Of a stretch of 64,000 bases of DNA, positions 33,496 to 45,921 are shown one piece after another. Within the stretch, counting starts at the first letter, position 1. Every line of letters begins with the position of its first letter. The DNA is from Asterella californica. Lineage: Eukaryota; Streptophyta; Marchantiopsida; Marchantiales; Aytoniaceae. The position numbers and the translations under genes are program-made. The stretch spans positions 15,656,001 to 15,720,000 of the forward strand of contig JAYKYS010000004.1 in assembly GCA_036924285.1 (NCBI GenBank), in the 5' to 3' direction. Below the pieces are notes generated by a model, which worked only from the letters and a program-made list of their open reading frames with translations, had not been told where the DNA came from and searched no databases.

Positions 33496-35535
33496 TCCCA
33501 TCCTACCGGAGGTAATGGGGCGTTAAGCGATCCGTCCGGCCTTTCTTTCTCTGGCGAGCAACGGATGAGCTGAGATAAGAAGAGCAGGTGGAAGTAATTC
33601 GCTTGGGATATAACAGCCTTCTTCTGCCGGTGCTGACTTTCTTCAGCTTAAGGTGGGTCTTGGTAGTTGACCCCGTGACTAATTGATTTTGGAAGCAACG
33701 GAGACGCTGGGGCAAAACGGAGGAGCAGGGAGTTAAATTTTCTATTCCCTGTATCTGCAACCATTCGAGTTACAAAATTCCTTTTCCTCTGATGGTGTTG
33801 TTCTCCAGTTTAATGACGTGACTTCTTCTAGTAACTTGACCTCGGAACACGAGTGTGCAAAACTGTGACCGATCATGCGTCACAATTTTGTCACAACTTG
33901 CATTAAAGCAGCTGAAACTGCTGTTTTGGATGTTACTTTGATCGGGCACTCAGTTGGCACCATTTTGATCATACATAAATATGTCCGGTTGTCCACAGCC
34001 CTCAGAACTTCTATCAAATTCGCTATTACTAATCTCAGGATTCGGGTGCACAGCAGTGTCATGCACGAAGGATACTTGAATTTTCAGTCTTACCTACTAC
34101 TGTAGTAGCATGAGGTTATCTTTTGCTGGTGCTATCTCTTATTCGCTTGTCCAAAGGCAGGTTAAATTTAGCGCACCCGCATCGCAACGACCCACGTGAA
34201 TTTCGTCTGTGACTAGAAGCTGCTATGAGGTTCCGTCCTTATCGGTCGCATATTGAAGCGGCTTGGCGTGCACAGTGTTAACATGCTCATGAGACTCGAG
34301 GAAACTCGATCTGTGATCTCCTCTCTGCTGCCTTCCTCGACAGCAGAGGCAGTGATAGAGACTGCAGAAAGCTGTGCGTGCTCCACCCAGCAAAAGCAGC
34401 AGCCTTATGATTCGCTTGAGACTGTCACACTGATACTAGTACCTTATGTCAAAACAGAAACTGAAGGAATCATTTTGAGGGTAGGAGGGGATGGATGGTG
34501 GGGCGGGTGGAGGAAGTCTCGAACGGACTGAAGTTGACATCGGGGGAGAAATCATGGGATATGAATTTAGAAGGATAATAGTTGAGCAGTTCGTCCTGGA
34601 TGACTTATACATCATTCAAATTATAGGGAATCTTTGCAGGTATTAAATTCAGTCCTGTCGGCGTTCAGGCAGCAGACATCTCACGTTAAGCGATCATACC
34701 CATGCCGCTTGCTGTCCTGTGGAGCGCGGTACACATTCTCCGAGGACAATGAAGGCCTACATCTTGCCCTACTGGGGCGAGCGGTGTCGGTTTCTGCCGT
34801 CTTTGCATTCGTTTTATGATCATCGATGGGACTAGGACTGGATTGGGGACTCGCTTAGACTAACTGCAATTTGTTGCAGAAGGTACAGTGGTGGTATGGA
34901 AGGTACAATATGTCAGAGTCCTTCACCCCCCGAAAGATCGTTTCTTTGAGAATTGAACCAACTCTGGACAAAAGCTATACTGAAACAAAACGACGACAGT
35001 CTGCTGAAACTATGCAACGAATTCACGCTGTCGAAGGTGGTGACAGTGATTCACGTTATACTCGACGACTTTCGCAACCGAAACGACAGATTGACTGGAG
35101 GCAGGGGAAAGAATCGAAATAGTATCCGCCGGATGCGAGGAGATGGCTGCGGTTATGTTCTCCATCGCTCCTTCTAGATGGCTTTATCTGAATGTGATTC
35201 AAATCCATAGACGTTGCCTTAGAAACCCAACATTTGCTCAAATTAAACTCCCAGATGCTCTTTCAGTGCATATGATAATGTGGTGCAGAAATTTGTTTGT
35301 GCTAACTGCCAATCAGTGTGATCTCTTTCTGAGTGAGTTTCAGACATGTAGACGAGGTTATGATGTACAGTAAGAATGTAGAATATACTCGGGAGACTGT
35401 GTACAACTCAGGTTATAGTAAATTCCCCCATGCGACTGCGTACCTTCTAGTTCTACAGCACAATCTGACTCTTCTGAGATGAATCATTTCTTGCAACAGG
35501 ACTCCTGCCTTGTCCCTTCTCTGTCGGACACCTCT
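33496..35535 (+). other. 3' flank of HD-Zip III gene; no gene seen
   Basis: Must include the 3' UTR of the HD-Zip transcript, whose polyadenylation site I cannot place. Short frames (for example 34253-34531) show no family resemblance. Confidence 0.4.
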
Positions 35536-35761
35536 TCTCTCTTTGTCAAAGAAACACGCGACGCAACAGACGGAAAGACCCCATCGATCCATGGAAAGTA
35601 CCCCTCTTCTCTCTTTGTCCGTGTGCAAGTTTTTCTCTCGTAACTCTGTCTCTCTTTGTCAAAGAAACACGCGACGCAACAGACGGAAAGACCCCATCGA
35701 TCCATGGAAAGTACCCCTCTTCTCTCTTTGTCCGTGTGCAAGTTTTTCTCTCGTAACTCTG
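35536..35761 (+). repeat. Perfect 113-bp tandem duplication
   Basis: Units 35536-35648 and 35649-35761 read identically, beginning TCTCTCTTTGTCAAAGAAAC. Absence of any difference implies recent duplication or conversion. All reading frames through it are shadows of the repeat. Confidence 0.93.
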
Positions 35762-37502
35762 TTCGGTGTGTGAGAGATGGTAAAAGCTGAAGGCAGATCG
35801 AAAGTTGAGAGTCAAACACGGAATCCTGAGATGACCAGCTCGTGTGTTAAAAGGAATAGATCCAATAGCGAGTCGATGATCTCTCCTATGCATGGGAGAT
35901 TTGAGGTAAGCGGAAAGAGAGACTTACGAGGAGGTTGGGTGAAAACTTCCACCAAGTAAATAAGCTGATGCAGCTGCACTTAGAGGAAGGCAATGCATTT
36001 AACAATCACATTGAGAAGTGTCAAAGGGTGAAAAATAGCTGATAATTTCTGTCTTCTTACTTGTCCTGTGTTCATAGCATGTTCCTTGGCAGACACACCG
36101 CTTACATCAAATGTTAGACACATATGATGTATCTTCGATCCTAAGAATAGAGCTGTGTATATATGTTAAGCTTCAATGTGTCATCATCAAAAGTGAAATT
36201 CCATTGATCATGTTAAGGAGGCTTAGATTGAATTCTTGAACCACTGTGCCTCATTTGTACCCTAAGTATCTAGAGGGAACAATCCAAACCCTGATGGTAT
36301 CGTAAATATATCTCTTTGATCAATGAAGGATAGCTTTTCGATTTGTCACTAAAAATTTGTTTTGTTAATATAGTCTTTGAAAGCCATGATACTGAAAAAA
36401 CTTCAGATACTTAAAAAAGTAGTTTATAATTTTATGTGAGTCAAAATGGGCATCTTTCAACTTGTCTTCATATATTGATAATAACATGTATGTATCTTTT
36501 ATGCAAATATGTACTTGTGAATCTGTTAATCATTTTGAGGATAGTGATCTTAAGATTATTTTTGGATGTATGATAATGTAGAAATTTATGAGTGTTAGGA
36601 CCGATTCGAAGGTAATAATCTGTTGTAACTGCAGAGAAGAACATTTAGAAATATTGTGGAGGTTAGGAATGATAATTTCAGACTGTGTCATTACATACAT
36701 TTCAAAATTTATAGAAGTTAAGAAAAGATACATAAATGACATTGTGTTAGTTTTCATTTTGTGTATGATGCAATTATTGTTAAGAAATATGAAGGAATAT
36801 ATGATGTAATAATTGTTGAAATTAGCTTTAATTTGATGCATATGAATTTATATTAAATAGTTCGAATTATGAATGTATGAAGAAAATAAATGGACTAATT
36901 TGTTTAGCTACATGAGAATATATTAACATATGATGATAGTTGAAATGAAAAAATATATAATAGAGAATTTGAGAGATGTTGTGAAGATATGTACATTGGA
37001 ATATCAATAATATATAAGATATGCAAGAAATGTATATAATGATTTGAGTGTTGAGGTCGTCTGGAGAACAATGATGAACCGTAACTACGAAACAAAACAT
37101 TCGGAATATTATGGATGTTAGAATGAACATATTTATATTATATTGAATAATTATGAGCGCATATATTTAGGAATTTTGTAAAGTCAATAGCTCATGACAG
37201 GATGATGATTTGCAATTTATGTAAAAAATGTTATTCTCAAGAAACGTACGAGGGAATACCTTGTTTGGCAAGCGTTGAAAATGTCTTGAATACGAAATAT
37301 ATGATCATGAACATCACTCGTATAGCTTGATTGATGAATACTCGAACAAAAGAAGATTGGATTTATTTTTTCATGTAAATGAAAACGTATTAACATGTGA
37401 TGACTTTTTATAGAGAATAAAAATAGGATCATGATCTGTCCAATAAGCATGTGATGACAATAAGCATGTGATGATGAAGAGAGATTTTCGTATTGGGGAA
37501 CG
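35762..37502. other. AT-rich stretch with diverged internal repeats, no intact gene
   Basis: From about 36000 base composition falls sharply in GC. A block near 36595-36680 (GTGTTAGGACCGATTCG, GAACATTTAGAAATATTGTGG) is weakly repeated near 37048-37130 (GTTGAGGTCGTCTGG, AAACATTCGGAATATTATGG), and ACATGAGAATATATTAACAT (36910) recurs as AAATGAAAACGTATTAACAT (37378). These may be the 3' non-coding part of the Helentron next to it. Confidence 0.45.
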
Positions 37503-38051
37503 TTAGTCCATATTTGATCCAGATTTGATCCATATTTTGTGGTTGGTTTTGTGAAAGTTGGAAAAAAAGTTAAATGAATTCATGAAAGATGCGAAGGATG
37601 CAGTTTGATGATCATCAATTTTGAGCAGATCGATATTGAAATCTCCTATGATTATCGTGAAATAATCTTTAAGTATGTTTTGAATAATGGTAATAAAATT
37701 GATCAAAAACTCATCAACATGCATACAAGGAGATTTGTATACAACTATGATGTGAATTGCACGACGAGTTACAATGTTGAAATCTGCAGAAATTATTTCC
37801 ATGTTATGAGTTCCAAAAATATTATGCGTCGAGAGTTACATTGTGTTTCGATATGTTAGTAACAAACCTCGACTTAAGTGCGTATGTATATATTTAAAGC
37901 GTTCGATGTCTATGAAATGTGAAACAGAACTAGGATTTTGTATAAGTGTCTCACTGAAGCACAAAATATCAGATAGTTGTAAAGTACGATCTGCTCGAAC
38001 ATCAAGGTGATATTTTATTAATGATCTTGTGTTTAGAAATTGTATGAGCAT
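37503..38051 (-). pseudogene. Helentron C-terminal endonuclease (EEP/AP-type) segment
   Basis: Two frames together read as an exonuclease/endonuclease/phosphatase fold: FLNTRSLIKYHLDVRADRTL and LSDILCFSETLIQN (the Asn and the Glu of the ET motif), then VVYKSPCMHVDEFL and FTIIIGDFNIDLLK (GDFN motif with the catalytic Asp and Asn), then HKTNHKIWIKSGSNMD where the family has T..G..LDH. Its position straight after the helicase fits Helentron architecture. The final His and the end of the domain are not recognised. Confidence 0.78.
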
Positions 38052-39813
38052 GTAAGTGAAAAAAGAGATTCATTTGAAGATCGTAGATGTGGAATTGCCA
38101 TGATGATTTTAGTTTCAATCGTTTCATTTCGAGAGTGACTCTGTTGTCTACAACTATATGACGATGCTCGATCGATTGTAATATATGTAAGTGCTTAGGA
38201 TTTTTCACTCTGGATAATGCAGTGTATGTCAATCCGTGTCGATTTATGTGCTTGGGACTGAAAACTACTTGATGCATGGTCAATCCTTGCGATCTGTAGA
38301 TAGTTCGTGCAGATGCTTGTTGAACAAAGAATTGTGTTCTCTGGTATATTTATTGATCGGAAATTATTGTGAAATTCTCATAATGGGCGTCCAAGATGAA
38401 TTAATGTTATTAGAATACAAATGTTTTTGTTTGTTCCTCGTTTGTGTTCCAATCTTTGGATCAAAGAATTAGATCCAAATGATTTGATCATCGTTATATT
38501 TTGTCGTGGACATGAAAATCCCCTCGCTTCCATTTGTGAGTCCATCTCGTGTGTTATAATTATAACATAATTCTACTAACATGGTAACTTTTAGAGATAA
38601 AGTACCGTGTAATCCAGCTATATCTTTTGGATTTATGAATATCTTAAATCTTTTAGATATAACAGAAGAAAATTGATCTTTTGAATGGAATAAATATTCG
38701 TTCTCATCAGTTATACGAAATACATGTTGATTATGAAGTTTCGTATCTTTGTTAGTGTAAAATAAATGAGGGATATCATTTGGTTTAGAATATGTTTTTT
38801 GATAAGTCGAATTTAAATAATGTAGATGAGAAGATGTTTGTTGGTTGATGCAAATACGATTCAAAATTTGTATAAACTCTATATTGTTCTGACGCATAGG
38901 TTGAGTCAGTTCATAGTGTTTGAAAAATGAAGACCATATGTTAGTGGCAATATTTTGAGAATAAATATTAGAAGACTAAAAATCCATGAATCTTGAACAG
39001 GTTGTACTTGATAAAAATCACCGCAAACAATTATATCTGTCACCAAATGGAAGGTTGAAATTCTGAGTTATTTGTTGTAGTCTTTGGTTTATGTAAGAGA
39101 ACATTCTTGCGCCTACTAGAGAGATTTTGTCTATCACTAATAATCTTAATTGGCTATAATATTTGATGTATTTATCCAATCGATTTGGACTTAAATTTGA
39201 CACGTTCATATCGTAAGAGTCTTTAGGGATTGCTAAAGTATTGTGAATGGTCATTCCTTGTATGTTATATGCAGCTCCTCATGTGTATGCTATCTTCAAA
39301 ACTTTTATTTGTTCGAGATCATTAAACTTGGATTTATCATCTTCGTATATCATGACAATCCTTGTATAATTTTTAATAAGGTGAATGTTTTACCGGTTCC
39401 TGCTTCTCCCGTAAGAAATAAATGAATTGGTTCATGTGGAAAGTGTTTTTTTTGTATATACAATCATTGAAGATTAGCTTTTGTTGTTTGTTCAATTGAC
39501 GTAATTCAGCACAAAATGATTCTATTGGTATTAGAGGATCTTTGATAGAGAAGGTTTCTTCACGATTCGTAGTCTTAGAAGTACATTTAAGAGTAGTTTG
39601 TTGCATTAAGTCGATATTCTCTAAATCCAAATTGTTTAAATCATGTTCCGGTTCGCTTTGTTCGTTATGATATTCTCTTATTTCTTCAAGTTCTACCACC
39701 TCATCCTCAAATTTCTTCCAATCCTCGTTTACTTCGTCCGTATTGTACTTAAAAGTATACAAATTTTGTAACAACATAATATGTGATTTATGTCTATTAT
39801 ATGTATTTTCCAT
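38002..39813 (-). pseudogene. Helentron Pif1-like helicase segment
   Basis: Motifs in order on the minus strand: LNKQQKLIFNDCIYKK; after a 1-nt slip in an A run, EPIHLFLTGEAGTGKTFTLL (Walker A, 39386-39409); GAAYNIQGMTIHNTLAIP; LRLLVIDKISLVGARMFSYI (Walker B, where the usual DEIS is DKIS); QNFNLPFGD; MRQNNIEFIQILNRI; IPHLFYTNKDTKLHN; DGLTNGSEGIFM; and TYTALSRVKNPKHLHIL (motif VI). The helicase would unwind DNA during rolling-circle transposition. At least two frameshifts, an in-frame TGA after AYT, and the Walker B Glu-to-Lys change make it dead. Confidence 0.88.
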
Positions 39814-40430
39814 GTTTCAGTTGAATCTTTAATGTTGTTCTCGTCGTAAAGAAAAGGGACATATAACAACACTTGCTCTCTGAAATACTCTTCTGGTTGT
39901 TTATATTGGTCGAAACATATCCATCGAACGATTTTAGATTTTCTCAATCTTCTATTTTGTGAAGTATTGAACTTGGCCACGAATTCTATCAAAGCCATTG
40001 AATTTGTTTGCAGATGTTGTGGACGTCGTGCAGAATTATCTATGATGGATGGTAATCCTATGTTTGTCGAAGAATCATCTTCAAAAGAAAGTTGTTTGGC
40101 ACTTTTGAGGAGGAAGGTTCGATCGGATGGACTACTAGTGTCTATGAATTGAAAAGAACGAGAAGCATGATACAAAGGTAATTTTAAGATTGTATAGATG
40201 GCTAATTGAGCCAAAACTTGTCTAAAATTCAGGAATGCATTGCTTAACTTTTTAATTTGGGTGGTTACTTCTTGATTTTCCTCGGTACAGTAATTATTAA
40301 TTTTCTTCATCTCATTCGTTATTGTATTGTCTACTTTTGTTAGATATGAGGTACAATATTGTGTCGCATCATGTGGATCCAACACGTATTGACAATCTGT
40401 GTTGGCTTGTCAAATGGAAGCAGCATTTTT
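39729..40430 (-). pseudogene. Helentron Rep Y2 segment and linker
   Basis: DPHDATQYCTSYLTKVD carries two tyrosines four residues apart plus Lys (YxxxYxxK), the Y2 nicking motif of Rep. Downstream, LAQLAIYTILKLPLYHASRS and FQFIDTSSPSDRTFLLK match the conserved stretch between Rep and helicase in Helentron/Helitron2-type proteins. The frame is open for 218 codons from 40385, but the preceding part (NTDCQYV-like) lies in another frame. Confidence 0.82.
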
Positions 40431-40684
40431 TGGAAAAGAATTAATATAAATATCTATTGGATGACGTTTGAGATATATAGAAGATTTTGATAAAGAATAT
40501 CTTAAAGCTAATAAGTAAGTTTCATATGTAAATTCTAAATGTTGAGATACTGATCGAAGTTTATATCCAATCCAATTTTGAAAGAAGAAATGATGTTTGA
40601 AATTCTTATAGATTTAAGCTTTATATCTCTCGTCGTTTCATCATCAAGTTAATCGTTAGTTAAAGGATATAATATCATCATTTT

Positions 40685-41137
40685 TTATATGAGATGCCAT
40701 GGAAATCGAAATCGACAAGAAGAAGATCTTTTCTTATAGCAAGTATTTATGTGATGATGAGTTTGACATTTGATCATCTCTTTGCTCAATAAGTGATGAT
40801 CAGTAGAAATGTACTCGTCTATGAAAGTTGTTATTGATTCATCAAGATCTATCTTGAAAACAGGAGCATTTTTTATCCACAGTAGTCCGTGATCATGTGG
40901 ACTGCCTCTGCTTTGAAATTTGGTTACGAAAAAGAAATCAAATACATTTCTCAAAATTAATTGGTTATGTTGAATAAGTTTACGAAAACATTGTGTTCTA
41001 TGTTCGTAATATCGTGCACATGTGACAAGATCTTGTCTAAAAAGTTGTTGTTTTTGTGAAGAACTTAAGGTTTCTTCATCGTCCGGCAATGGTATATGGT
41101 TATCCATTTTGTTCAATTTGAATAAGGTGTTCATCAA
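40685..41137 (-). pseudogene. Helentron Rep, HUH nuclease segment
   Basis: 150 codons containing VTKFQSRGSPHDHGLLWIKN. PHDHG is the His-hydrophobe-His (HUH) metal site of Helitron-type Rep, and the flanking FQSRGSPH...LLW matches that family closely. It is followed by the TFIDEYISTDHH and HHINTCYKK regions usually found before the Y2 domain. HUH Rep nicks and joins single strands at element ends. The frame ends at TAA near 40685; the next recognisable segment is in another frame. Confidence 0.85.
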
Positions 41138-43719
41138 CGGTTTCTAGTTTTTTTTCTGATCAATTCAGATTTTACTCTGATACATCTCATTTGATCAATT
41201 CTATCAGTTGGTGTCACCTTCATGTCGTATATTGTACTATCCAAAAGTATACCTCTCTTACCACACTCTCTAATCTTAGTATGATCAAGATGAAAAAATT
41301 AGATCAGGTATATAATAATACAAGATTCTTATTTTAGTTATTTTGATATAAATAAACTAATGATTTGTCGATATACAAAATGTTGTACTATTTTGTTACA
41401 AGTCACATATACTTCTATGGTAAACCCCTTTGATTCTTTTGATGAATTGTAGAGCATGTCTAATTCTATCCAACAGTTGACACTATGAGAGGTATACAAA
41501 GACCGCGAGATTGTGACAAGGCAAATCATACAAAGACATTCATCATTAATACACATATTTCTCTTAAAACTATAAATCCATCTCTATACTAATAAGTTCT
41601 TTATATATTTGAGTTATCGAGGAATACTAATCCTCAAGAGCAATGCACCTTATATACTACTCGCTCAACAATCCACGTACACAATTATCTAAGGAAATTA
41701 TTTAATTGCAGAATATTCAGAAATACAATCCTCCAATCTACACAAGCAGATATCATCCCGAAAGATCTCCGGCTGATGATCCTGATTAAAGCTAATACGA
41801 GCTTTAAGTAATTTTGATCTCTTCTCATATATAAATATATTTGATATCTGATAGTTTTTCTGCAAGAGAAATGTGATGCTTTTCTTGATTTATGGATGTT
41901 CTCAACCATTCGTCTTGTTTTCTATCAACACGTTAGATTCACCGATAAAAGCATTTTGCTAGGAAGATCTAACCTTTGAGTCATTTCTGTCGCATTATCT
42001 TCAGATCAATGGTTGGGTAGTATCTCATAACCCCTCTTCATGCTCTCTCGTTGGATTGATCAAGTCTAAAATCTTATACAATGATCTCATGACTATTCGT
42101 GTGTTTTCTATTGTGGATCACTAGGTCTGTCATTGTTCCATACGCATGTACCAATTCTTCTCACAGATGGATAATAGTCTTGTCTTGCTTGAGCATATGC
42201 TCGTAAGTAGTAAAGTTGCATATGGCTTGCATAGGTTGAAGATTGAAGAATATTTCAGTTGTAAAGTTTAACAATGCTCGTGTTCTTTGTTGTTGTTAAT
42301 AACAATAGCTTAAGAAAGAACTTAGCTTGGACAACTCATTTTATGTTTTCAAGATCCACACTCAATGAAACATTTGCTCATGAGTCAGAGGATCTATTCG
42401 TGTTGTTGTTAACACTTTTCCACGCTTGATAACTAGTTACAGATCCAAACTGTTTTTAGCCTCAATGATTCTCACTATCTAGTCATCTAGACCCTTTTGG
42501 CATTCAGATAAAGAACTTGTCTTCCGCCTCTGAGAGTTTCACTTCTTTCTTCAAATCTTCCTTAAGCTCCATATCAAGATGGTTGTGGAGATTAATCAAT
42601 TTTTCATCCTCAACTTTCATGTATTTGGTAGATAATTTGTTTCTTCTCTAAACTTCTAAAGCCTCAATGTGTATCATACTCTGGAGCCACAATTCCTTCT
42701 GTCAAAAATCCGATCTTCTCCAACGAGTTTCTGTATTTCATGTATGATAATTAACTTGTTGGATCGGACTTGATGGTAGTGATTCACGGATGTGTCTTTT
42801 GATTTCATTAATTCCTCCTTAATCTTTCGTGCTTCAGAGAGAATTGGTTCAGAAGCTCTACAAGTTGTTATTGAATATATTTCATATTCATCTCGATTCA
42901 TTTTTCAGTTGAAGTGAGCGTTACTTCTTACTATTTCAGATCCCATCATCTTTCGAATCCCATAACTCTATGCAGAAAGCTCCGCTCGACTCATTAGAAA
43001 CATAAGGTTCCAATCTATAACTCTATGAAGTTTGAGCTCAATGGAGCTCCAAGCAGAAACTTATGGTCAAAAACACCTCTTTCTCTTCACAAACCCAAGT
43101 CCGAGAACTTCTCTGACCTTCCTTGACCTACTTATCCCAAGTGATAAGTCAAGGATCAGATCAAAGTCTGAGTTCTTGGAGTACAAGGAGGAAAATTTCA
43201 GTACATTGTCATCTTGAGAACACCATAATTATGTACAATAAGCTCATATCCATCTTATTTTGGTCTCAACGGACAGCTTATGTTCCAAACTACTGTGTTG
43301 TGAAGTTTCATCTATAAAAGAACTAAGAGCACTGATTGGTGACAGAAATACTTTTGAACATCTTATTATAATCTCATAGTATGTGACGACTTTGAAGAAA
43401 AAATCAATGTTACCTTCAACTATTCATATTTGCATGAAAACTTCACATAATATATTCAAATACAACATGACAACATCGACTATCCATAGACGCGAGCTCC
43501 AATACTTGAATGTAGATGATTCACATCACCTCCCTCATTCAAACACCAGAATTCTATGTCTGATATTTCTATGCATGTGGTCATTATCTCCGAATTGAAA
43601 GATTTATATATTATGCTCGACATCTCTTGAAAAACATTCTATCGAGATTTCCTCAAAAACATACACAAGTATCGCTACATCGCATGATCATCTGTATCCT
43701 AAATAAAATGCAAAATGTG
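41138..43719. other. No gene seen; AT-rich
   Basis: Short frames on both strands show no family resemblance. The part near 41140-41600 is upstream of Rep in element orientation and may belong to the Helentron. Confidence 0.4.
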
Positions 43720-44775
43720 TTGTCGTGTCGTGGATCGACTTCTACAAGGAAATCAAATTTAAAGTTGTGCACTTTCGTTCTAAAAGCACTCAAGGAATAA
43801 CGAAATGTACTTTTATTTGACTTTTGAATCTTCATTCTAATTGCACCAACTGGTAGAGCTCGTTGTAAGCTCCTCATAGACACTTCATTTGTTTCATTTG
43901 GACACTTATTAGAGAAGTTATGAGGTTTAGAAGACAGAAATCAAGTTAAGTCTTAGTTTGTCGACGTTGATTGGGTTGTTGATGTTGCATGCGGTCACAT
44001 ACCACTTTGTAGAAAGGAAATAAAAGCCAACTAGAGTAAAAGATATAGCTTGAAAACAGATAAAATAGTTAGATAAAGTAGGAAAAAGACGACATGAAGA
44101 TATGATACAAAAAGGACTCAAGCAGTTAGATCTCAAAAGACGTAAGGATCCACATTAAACATTGAGTGATCACAATCCCAATGATATAAGAAGGTTTTGA
44201 AAAGACATGCTATGCAGAAAGAAGTAGAAAGAACTACTCCATTGGGCTAAGCATGATCAATTCAACCATTATACCAAAAGATGGATTTGTTGTCTTGAGA
44301 GTTTATGGGATTGTTTGGAGAGAATTATCACCACTGAGTATAATACTTGGGCATGTGGGCGATCATTAGATTCAGCGTTGTCGTGTCGTGGACCAGCTCC
44401 TACCAGAAAATCTATTTTTGATACTTATCATTATCGTTCCAAAGATACTCATGGAACTAAAAATGAGTTTTTTTACACAACTTCAGATCTTCACTTTCAT
44501 TACATCAACTGGTAGAGCTCGTTGTCAGCTTTCCATGAGCACTTCGTCCACTTCACTTGGACGCCTAGTGGAGAAGTTACGAGACTGAAAGATGCGAAAA
44601 GCAAGTTAAGTCCTAGTTTATGGGTTTTTTGCATAACTTCGGATCTTCACTTTCACACATCAACGAGTAGATCTCGTTGTCAGCTTTCTATGGGCACTTT
44701 GTCTACTTCATTTGGACGACTAGTGGTGAAGTTACGAGACTCGAACAGAGAGAAAATCAAGCTAAGCCTTAGCTT
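43720..44775 (+). repeat. Three related diverged repeat copies
   Basis: Copy 1 at 43720-43959 and copy 2 at 44379-44620 both open TTGTCGTGTCGTGGA and include AACTGGTAGAGCTCGTTGT, then CACTTC(A/G)T and a TTGGAC block, ending AAGTTAAGTC(T/C)TAGTTT. Copy 3 at about 44634-44775 holds only the second half (CGGATCTTCACTTTCA, AGATCTCGTTGTCAGC, AAGCTAAGCCTTAG). No protein is encoded. They look like an LTR or leader of an unclassified retroelement that has been reduplicated. Confidence 0.75.
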
Positions 44776-45921
44776 ACTGTTGCTGACTAGGTATTTGCGC
44801 TTCCTGGTGCTAAGGACGTAGGGGGCCTACTTGTTCATTATCTGTGAGAAAATTCACATACTGCTACTGACGTAAGGGGGTAGCTTAAGAGATTAGGTAG
44901 TACTTGCGAGCTGTCGACGAACGGTTCGAGAGATTTGGAGGTCCAATGCATACCGCAAGATGTCATTGGGTTCAAATCTATGCAGGCTACGCCTTGGTTA
45001 AGACAGTTCGTGAAGAGGCGGATCATGGACTGTGTTCTAGGAGAAATTGAGACGCATGGAAGGTTTTTTGGAGTGCTTCAGTGATCTATGAAAGAGAGTT
45101 GGACCGTTCGGGCCATTTCGGAGTCCAAACTTGCTATCCTCAAATCCATCGGGATCAGAACGCCGAGTTCTTCAGGAAATTGAAGACGATACGAAATTTC
45201 ATCGGACGATTTAGGAGTTCTGGGTGAAATTGACCCGCAAGAAAATGCTTACGTCAGTTTTTCATCGTCTGCGATCTGGGTTTGGGTTGTTCTTCGCGAT
45301 CGATGAGCTAAGCTCTTCGTTCGTGGTGCCTATGCGATCAAGTAATCTTCACTTACGCATAGAAAAAGACAGTATGTGGATTGGATTGTTGGTTTGGATG
45401 TGGTGAGCGAGTTTGAGTCGCATGGAGTCGATTTACGTCAGGTTTTTGCTTCCTGCGATCAAATTTCTTGTTTGATTTTGTGAGAGGTACTCCAAACGGC
45501 TTATTTGGAGTCTCGTTGGGTTTAGAGTAGCTAGATCTACCTACTTGAGAAGACGGATCTCAGATCAGACGATTCGTTTGGGCGGTGTGTGCAGTTTTAA
45601 TCGCAGAGAGAAAATGAGAAACAGAATTTCACAATAATTCCAATGGCCACTATTGTTGTAGTAAATACATGACAAAATACTTGACAAGAAGAGTGGAGAT
45701 CTTTAATACTAAAATCCCGCCGGACTTTAATAGTTGGAACTTGAATTTATAAACTTTATAAACTTCAAGAATTCACATGGTGCAAAGAGTTGAAGTCTGA
45801 AGTGCATTTCCTCTTCCAATGCAAGGTGGAAATTAGAGCGTGGGACTTAATCTCCTCTATTTGGTATGCACAATAATATTCGAATACCAATCATTTCTAT
45901 ATTCAAATTTCTAGACTTTGT
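44776..45921. other. No gene seen; repeat-like DNA
   Basis: Contains echoes such as TTACGTCAG(T/G)TTTT near 45250 and 45435, both followed by TGCGATC. This hints at another diverged duplication. No coding similarity. Confidence 0.4.

Larger units (their letters stand above)
37503..41137 (-). mobile_element. Helentron-type rolling-circle transposon, decayed coding region
   Basis: Read on the minus strand, fragments follow the order Rep (HUH then Y2), Pif1-like helicase, AP-type endonuclease. Ordinary plant Helitrons have Rep-helicase, sometimes with RPA, but no endonuclease. A C-terminal endonuclease of non-LTR-retrotransposon type marks Helentrons. The region is much more AT-rich than the host genes and is broken by many stops and frameshifts. 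Element ends were not found. Coordinates cover only recognisable coding DNA. Confidence 0.8.

Noticed and set aside
35484..35893. Several 110-115 codon frames
   Set aside because: All are readings of the 113-bp tandem duplication.
38469..38897. Independent host gene on the minus strand
   Set aside because: The 142-codon frame matches the helicase C-terminal region and joins neighbouring helicase fragments.
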